Below, piece by piece: positions 59,870 to 64,000 of a stretch of DNA of 64,000 nucleotides. The translations under genes were made by a program, and so were the position numbers. The stretch is from an uncultured Cryomorphaceae bacterium (GTDB lineage Bacteria > Bacteroidota > Bacteroidia > Flavobacteriales > Schleiferiaceae): the NCBI GenBank assembly GCA_937120475.1, contig CAKZJV010000007.1, positions 2,186,068 through 2,250,067 on the forward strand, written 5' to 3'. The notes beneath the pieces were generated by a model. That model was given only the letters and a program-made list of their open reading frames with translations, had not been told where the DNA came from and searched no databases. Positions within the stretch are counted from its first letter, which is position 1, and each line of letters starts with the position of its first letter.

Positions 59870-61402
59870 TTAAGTGGGCAGTTTGTCGAGAGCGGTTTGC
59901 ATGCGCTGCACCGTTTCTTGCTTACCTAGTATGGAACAAACCTCAAACATGGAGGGCCCCATACCCAAACCGGTAACAGCCAGGCGAAACCCGGGACCAA
60001 CTTTTCCAAAGCCCAGATTGTTTTCCTGCAGGTAGGTTTGGAAAGTGGTTTCCAATGATTCGGCATCGAAAAACTGTAAAGTTTCAAAGCGCTTTTTCAG
60101 CTCCTCAACGTGTAGGCGCGCTTCAGCGTTCCATTTTTTGTTCACGGTTTTCTCGTCATACGAAACCGGAGCATGGAAAAAATAAGGCCCTTCTTCCAAC
60201 ATATCCTGTATAAAATAGGCGCGCTCTTTCATCAACTTGGCCACTCGCATAGCGTATTCGTGACTTACCTCAATACCGGCAGCGTCCAGTTCCTTCTGAA
60301 ACAAAAGGCCCAGTTGCTCATCGGATTGTGCCCGCAGGTATTGCTGGTTGAACCAGCGGGTTTTATCATGATCATATTTAGCACCAGCCTTATTAACCCG
60401 TTCCAGGCTAAAGGAATCAATAAGTTGCTGCATGGTAAACAATTCCTGGTCAGTACCGGGGTTCCAGCCTAAAAGGGCCAGCATATTCACAAAGGCATCG
60501 GCAAAGTAACCTTGCTCCCTGTAACCGGAAAAAATATCTCCGCTTTCAGGATTACGCCATTGTAACGGAAAAACGGGGAACCCGAGGCGGTCACCGTCCC
60601 GTTTACTCAGTTTACCGTTGCCATCGGGCTTTAACAATAGGGGAAGGTGTGCAAACTGCGGGCGAAGGTCCTCCCAGCCTAAGTAACGGTATAGCAAAAC
60701 ATGTAAAGGAGCAGAGGGTAACCACTCCTCACCGCGGATGACGTGCGTAATATCCATCAGGCGGTCATCTACAATATTGGCCAGGTGATAGGTGGGCATA
60801 CCATCGGATTTAAAGAGGACCTTATCATCCATATTATTGGTATTTACAGATACCCAGCCTCGCACCATATCCTGGAGTTTTACCTCCTCGTTGCGGGGCA
60901 GTTTGATACGAATAACGTAGGGCTCTTCATTATCCAGCCGTTGTTTAACCTCGGCCTGCGAAAGCGTAATTGAATTTTTCATACTACCCCGGGTAATATG
61001 ATTGTATTGCCAGTTAGGCGTACCGGCCTGTTTGGCCAGCTCCCGCATACGGTCTAACTCTTCGGCCGTATCGAAAGCGTAATAAGCATGGCCGTCTTCT
61101 ATCAACTGATCGGCATATTTGCGATAGAGGCTCTTTCTTTCGGACTGGCGGTAGGGGCCATAATTACCACCAAAACCCTGTCCCTCATCCGGCATAATGT
61201 GGCACCATTTTAGTGCTTCAATAATATAGTCTTCGGCACCTTCAACGTAACGGGTTTGGTCCGTGTCTTCGATACGAAGCACAAAATCGCCACCATGTTT
61301 TTTGGCAAACAGATAATTATAAAGGGCGGTACGTACGCCACCCATATGTAGTGGCCCGGTTGGGCTTGGTGCAAAACGGACTCTCACTTTACGCTCACTC
61401 AT
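59870..61402 (-). CDS. gltX: Glutamyl-tRNA synthetase
   Basis: 510 residues from ATG 61402 (MSERKVRVRFAPSPTGPLHMGG); the 23-codon upstream extension covers the promoter and is not used. Class I marks: HxGH-type FAPSPTGPLHMGGVRTALYNYL and KMSKS-type GNGKLSKRDGDRLGFP. Normal length for non-discriminating GluRS. Ends QRMQTALDKLPT. It charges tRNA-Glu, and in Bacteroidota often also tRNA-Gln for later amidation. TATCTTTG at 61426-61433 is its likely promoter. Confidence 0.96.
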   Translation of the reverse strand: MSERKVRVRFAPSPTGPLHMGGVRTALYNYLFAKKHGGDFVLRIEDTDQTRYVEGAEDYIIEALKWCHIMPDEGQGFGGNYGPYRQSERKSLYRKYADQLIEDGHAYYAFDTAEELDRMRELAKQAGTPNWQYNHITRGSMKNSITLSQAEVKQRLDNEEPYVIRIKLPRNEEVKLQDMVRGWVSVNTNNMDDKVLFKSDGMPTYHLANIVDDRLMDITHVIRGEEWLPSAPLHVLLYRYLGWEDLRPQFAHLPLLLKPDGNGKLSKRDGDRLGFPVFPLQWRNPESGDIFSGYREQGYFADAFVNMLALLGWNPGTDQELFTMQQLIDSFSLERVNKAGAKYDHDKTRWFNQQYLRAQSDEQLGLLFQKELDAAGIEVSHEYAMRVAKLMKERAYFIQDMLEEGPYFFHAPVSYDEKTVNKKWNAEARLHVEELKKRFETLQFFDAESLETTFQTYLQENNLGFGKVGPGFRLAVTGLGMGPSMFEVCSILGKQETVQRMQTALDKLPT

Positions 61403-61425
61403 TGGTGTAGTTTTCTTTAAGGCGG

Positions 61426-61433
61426 CAAAGATA
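61426..61433 (-). promoter_or_regulatory. Promoter -7 box for gltX
   Basis: TATCTTTG on the minus strand, 24 nt upstream of the gltX ATG. Same octamer as the paaA, paaE, sigma-operon and tRNA-Cys boxes. Confidence 0.55.
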
Positions 61434-61452
61434 ATTATCTTATTAGGCTTTG

Positions 61453-61460
61453 TACCTTTG
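61453..61460 (+). promoter_or_regulatory. Promoter -7 box for the DUF4175 gene
   Basis: TACCTTTG on the plus strand, 53 nt before the ATG at 61514. It is divergent from the gltX box. Confidence 0.5.
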
Positions 61461-61513
61461 ATAGGAAGCAATTAGAGGGACTGTAGCGCGTTAGGATTTC
61501 AGTAAGCAAGAAA

Positions 61514-64000
61514 ATGACAAGAATTAAGGAAGAATTACGATTAAAGCTGGATGCCTTTATCCGGAAATACTACCAAAGCAAACTACTGCGCGGGGGAATG
61601 TATTTTTTAGGCCTGGGCATACTGTATTTTTTGGCGGTTGCCTTTTTAGAGCACCTTGGTAATTTTAGTGGTAACGTGCGCTTGGGCTTACTGTTGGCCC
61701 TGATCGGAGGCCTGGCTGCAATACTTTTTATTTATATTATAACACCGTTACTAGGGCTGTTCCGGTTGGGTAAGCACCTCAGTTATCAAAAGGCAGCACA
61801 TATTATCGGTGCCCATTTTCCTGAGGTAAGTGATAAAATTACCAATACCCTCGAGTTATCCACCCTTACGGATTCGGAAAACCGGCTGATACAGGCCAGT
61901 ATTGAACAGAGAATCCAGAACTTGAATCCGATACCTTTTACAGGTGCAGTGGATTACCGCGAAAACCTGAAGTACTGGCCCATTTTAGTGGTGCCCACTT
62001 TTTTGTTTCTTATCATATTGGTTAGCGGGCAATGGGGTGCTATTTCAGAAAGCAGCAAGAGGATTGTAGAATACCGCAAGGAGTTTACACCGGAGGCACC
62101 GTTTCAATTTATGCTGCTAAATGAGAGTCTGAAGGTAGAGCAGGGCGAAGACCTGAACCTGCAACTGACCTTTTGGGGAGAAAGTTTACCGGAAAGCGCA
62201 CAGTTTATTTCAGACATCGGCAATGGACGCTTTGTAAAGAATGGTGCCAACCGTTTTGAATACCGCCTTGAAAACGTAGAGAAAAGTTTCCGCTTTAATA
62301 TTTACGCCAATGGCTTTGAAAGTAAGAGTTATGAAGTGGAGGTATTGGCTGTACCCAAGGTGCGTTCTTTTGCGGTGCGGGTAGTCCCCCCGGCCTATAC
62401 CAAGGTGCCTCCATTTACCACCGAAATGAAATCGGTGATTGATGTTCCCGAAGGCAGCCGCTTGAGTTGGAGCCTGAAGGCCGAGGCTACCCGGGAAGCT
62501 ATTTTGAAAACCAATGATACCAGCTACGCCTTTAGCAGCGAGGAGGAGGGTAAGTTCAGTTTGCAACAAAGGGTGATGAATAATTTCAGTTATCGCTTAC
62601 TTACCCGCAACCAGGCTTTGGAAAAGCAAAGCTCTACCGATAACGTAATAAGTATTATTAAAGATGAATACCCGGAAATCGGGGTGGAGATACAAAGTGA
62701 TAGTTCGGTGAGCAATGTTCTGTTTTACAAAGGGCAAATTAGTGACGATTATGGGTTTAGCCGGCTGGAACTAATGGTAGAGGAAGGCCAGAAGACCGTG
62801 TTGCAACAAGGCCTGGATATCAATAAATCAAATATTAGTCAGCTTTTTTCCGGGGTTTTAAGTTTGGATTCTCTTTCCGGAAAAGGAAGGAATCTGCGGG
62901 TGTTCTTCCGGGTTTGGGATAATGATGGCGTCAATGGTGCCAAGTCCGCAGTTTCAAGTGCTTATCAGTTGAAAATCAGAAGCGTAAGAGAGAAAAGAGA
63001 GGAGGTGGAAAAGCAGTTTCAAAGCTATTTTTCAGAACGCCAGGAGATGGAGAAGATGAGTGAAGAGCTGCAAAAGCAAATGGAGGCCCTTAAGGCCAAA
63101 ATGATGAATAGTAAGAAGGCCGATTGGAAGGATAGGGAGCGTTTTAAGGAATTAATGGTAAAGCAACAGCAACTACTGGAAAGGCAAGCTGAATTGGAAA
63201 AAGAGCGTAAGGAACTGCAACAAAAAGAAGAAAAGGTTGACCCCAGGAAAGAGGAAATAAAGGAAGAAGAAAAGAAAATTGAAGACTTGTTGGACAAGGA
63301 GAAACAAAAGGAGCTGGAGGAACTGATGAAGGACATTGAGAAGCTGATGGACAAGCTGAATATGGAGCAGCTACAGGAGAAACTGGAGCAAATGGAGCAG
63401 ATGAGCGATCAGAATCAACGCAATGAGGAGCGTATTGATGAGCTGCTGAAGAAGTTGCAGTTTAAGAAAGATGTCTTGAAGGAAGCGGAAAAGCTCAGTG
63501 AGATGGCTGAAAGAATGAAGGAGTTATCGCAGAAATCTGAAAATAGTGAAGAGGAAGCCAAGGAGCAGGCGGAAGTGAGCAAGCAGCTGGAAGATAGCCA
63601 GAAAAAGATTGAGGAACTGAAAAAGGAGAACCCGGAATTTGCGGAGGAAACGGAAAAGCAGGAGTTGGGGCAAAAGCAAGAGGAGACGGAGCAGAATATG
63701 CAAGACGCTTCGGAGCAATTGAACAAAAATCAACAGCAAAAGGCCAACGAAAGCCAGGAGAAGAGCGGGGAGAATATGGAGCAAATGAGCGAGATGATGA
63801 TGCAATCTATGATGCAGATGGAAGGGGCGCAGCACCAGGAGGACATGAAAACCCTGCGCCAGATATTGGAGAATTTAGAGACGCTATCTTTTAACGTAGA
63901 AGAACTGAGTGAACTGAGTAAAAAGTCAGGGAAGAGCGACCCGCTTTACCGTAAGCTACTGGTTGATCAAAAGCGCCTGCAGGACGGGACGAAGGTTATC
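61514..64000 (+). CDS. DUF4175 family membrane protein (3' end outside the window)
   Basis: 829 codons are present with no stop. ATG at 61514. N-terminal two transmembrane helices (MYFLGLGILYFLAVAFL and LGLLLALIGGLAAILFIYII), a third at about 155 (WPILVVPTFLFLIILVSG), then a periplasmic beta-rich part (about 190-490, AVRVVPPAYTKVPPFTTEM). From about 490 a very long Lys/Glu/Gln/Met-rich coiled coil follows, with Met-rich patches (GENMEQMSEMMMQSMMQMEG). Length and layout match DUF4175, a Bacteroidota family near gliding/T9SS or MoxR-type loci. Function unknown. Confidence 0.88.
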   Translation, partial: MTRIKEELRLKLDAFIRKYYQSKLLRGGMYFLGLGILYFLAVAFLEHLGNFSGNVRLGLLLALIGGLAAILFIYIITPLLGLFRLGKHLSYQKAAHIIGAHFPEVSDKITNTLELSTLTDSENRLIQASIEQRIQNLNPIPFTGAVDYRENLKYWPILVVPTFLFLIILVSGQWGAISESSKRIVEYRKEFTPEAPFQFMLLNESLKVEQGEDLNLQLTFWGESLPESAQFISDIGNGRFVKNGANRFEYRLENVEKSFRFNIYANGFESKSYEVEVLAVPKVRSFAVRVVPPAYTKVPPFTTEMKSVIDVPEGSRLSWSLKAEATREAILKTNDTSYAFSSEEEGKFSLQQRVMNNFSYRLLTRNQALEKQSSTDNVISIIKDEYPEIGVEIQSDSSVSNVLFYKGQISDDYGFSRLELMVEEGQKTVLQQGLDINKSNISQLFSGVLSLDSLSGKGRNLRVFFRVWDNDGVNGAKSAVSSAYQLKIRSVREKREEVEKQFQSYFSERQEMEKMSEELQKQMEALKAKMMNSKKADWKDRERFKELMVKQQQLLERQAELEKERKELQQKEEKVDPRKEEIKEEEKKIEDLLDKEKQKELEELMKDIEKLMDKLNMEQLQEKLEQMEQMSDQNQRNEERIDELLKKLQFKKDVLKEAEKLSEMAERMKELSQKSENSEEEAKEQAEVSKQLEDSQKKIEELKKENPEFAEETEKQELGQKQEETEQNMQDASEQLNKNQQQKANESQEKSGENMEQMSEMMMQSMMQMEGAQHQEDMKTLRQILENLETLSFNVEELSELSKKSGKSDPLYRKLLVDQKRLQDGTKVI

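Noticed and set aside
61403..61471. N-terminal extension of gltX
   Set aside because: It would cover the TATCTTTG promoter box; the family N-terminus starts at MSERKVRVRFAPSPTG.
63415..63835. Minus-strand Ser/Phe/Leu-rich frames
   Set aside because: Antisense of the Lys/Glu/Gln-rich coiled coil of the DUF4175 gene; composition bias explains the open frames.

Overview
This window looks like a chromosomal segment of a Bacteroidota bacterium, probably Flavobacteriales-like and aerobic. The evidence is proteins with type IX secretion (T9SS) type A C-terminal sorting domains, promoters of the TAnnTTTG type, DUF5687-type ABC permeases, YwqK/MORN-2 repeat proteins, a DUF4175 protein and an ECF sigma operon with an attached membrane protein. 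Genes are tightly packed, mostly on the minus strand, with many 1- and 4-base stop/start overlaps. There are no rRNA genes, no CRISPR array and no complete transposon.

Layout. (1) 1-7.5 kb: two large secreted repeat proteins (a partial FN3/beta-helix protein and a 1670-residue FN3/MAM-like/PKD protein with a T9SS tail). (2) 7.8-22 kb: an aerobic phenylacetate (paa) catabolic block on the minus strand in the order paaA-B-C-D-G-H-I-J-Y, with paaE divergent from paaA. It is interrupted by unrelated genes: an LRR lipoprotein, a four-helix-bundle (S23/IVS) gene flanked by inverted repeats, a beta-lactamase-fold protein, and an ABC ATPase with a DUF5687 membrane protein and a small membrane protein. 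PaaABCE epoxidise phenylacetyl-CoA, PaaG isomerises the epoxide, PaaH and PaaJ run the final beta-oxidation, and PaaI/PaaY are rescue thioesterases. paaK, paaZ, paaF and a regulator are not in the window. (3) 22-25.7 kb: an ECF sigma / anti-sigma-like operon ending in two envelope proteins that share an 11-residue tryptophan repeat. (4) 25.8-29.1 kb: rnr (RNase R), a coiled-coil membrane protein and a LysE-family exporter on the plus strand.

(5) 29-38.7 kb: an accessory-looking cassette on the minus strand consisting of a fibre-like repeat protein, a beta-barrel protein, a 2099-residue SpvB/Rhs polymorphic toxin, a small lipoprotein (candidate immunity protein) and a mini T9SS protein with a YD-like motif. 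(6) 38.8-42.4 kb: an M1 peptidase, an MBL-fold hydrolase and an RsiV-like lipoprotein. (7) 42.4-47.6 kb: a translationally coupled operon of a sodium/solute symporter, GNAT acetyltransferase, M20 amidohydrolase, alanine racemase and an Orr/YhfX-type racemase. (8) 47.7-59.3 kb: a lipoprotein, rpiB, a MORN-2 protein, a NUDIX hydrolase, a tyrosinase-family copper lipoprotein, a DUF4139 protein, an FTR1 iron permease fused to cytochrome c, a 3-methyladenine glycosylase, an aldo/keto reductase and a small T9SS protein. (9) 59.4-64 kb: gltX-folB-tRNA-Cys on the minus strand, divergent from a partial DUF4175 protein that runs off the window.

Best candidates for undescribed biology: the inverted-repeat-flanked four-helix-bundle cassette inside the paa block, the Rhs toxin cassette with its private surface proteins, and the sigma operon with the shared tryptophan 11-mer repeat. 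All assignments come from reading the sequence; no database search was possible.
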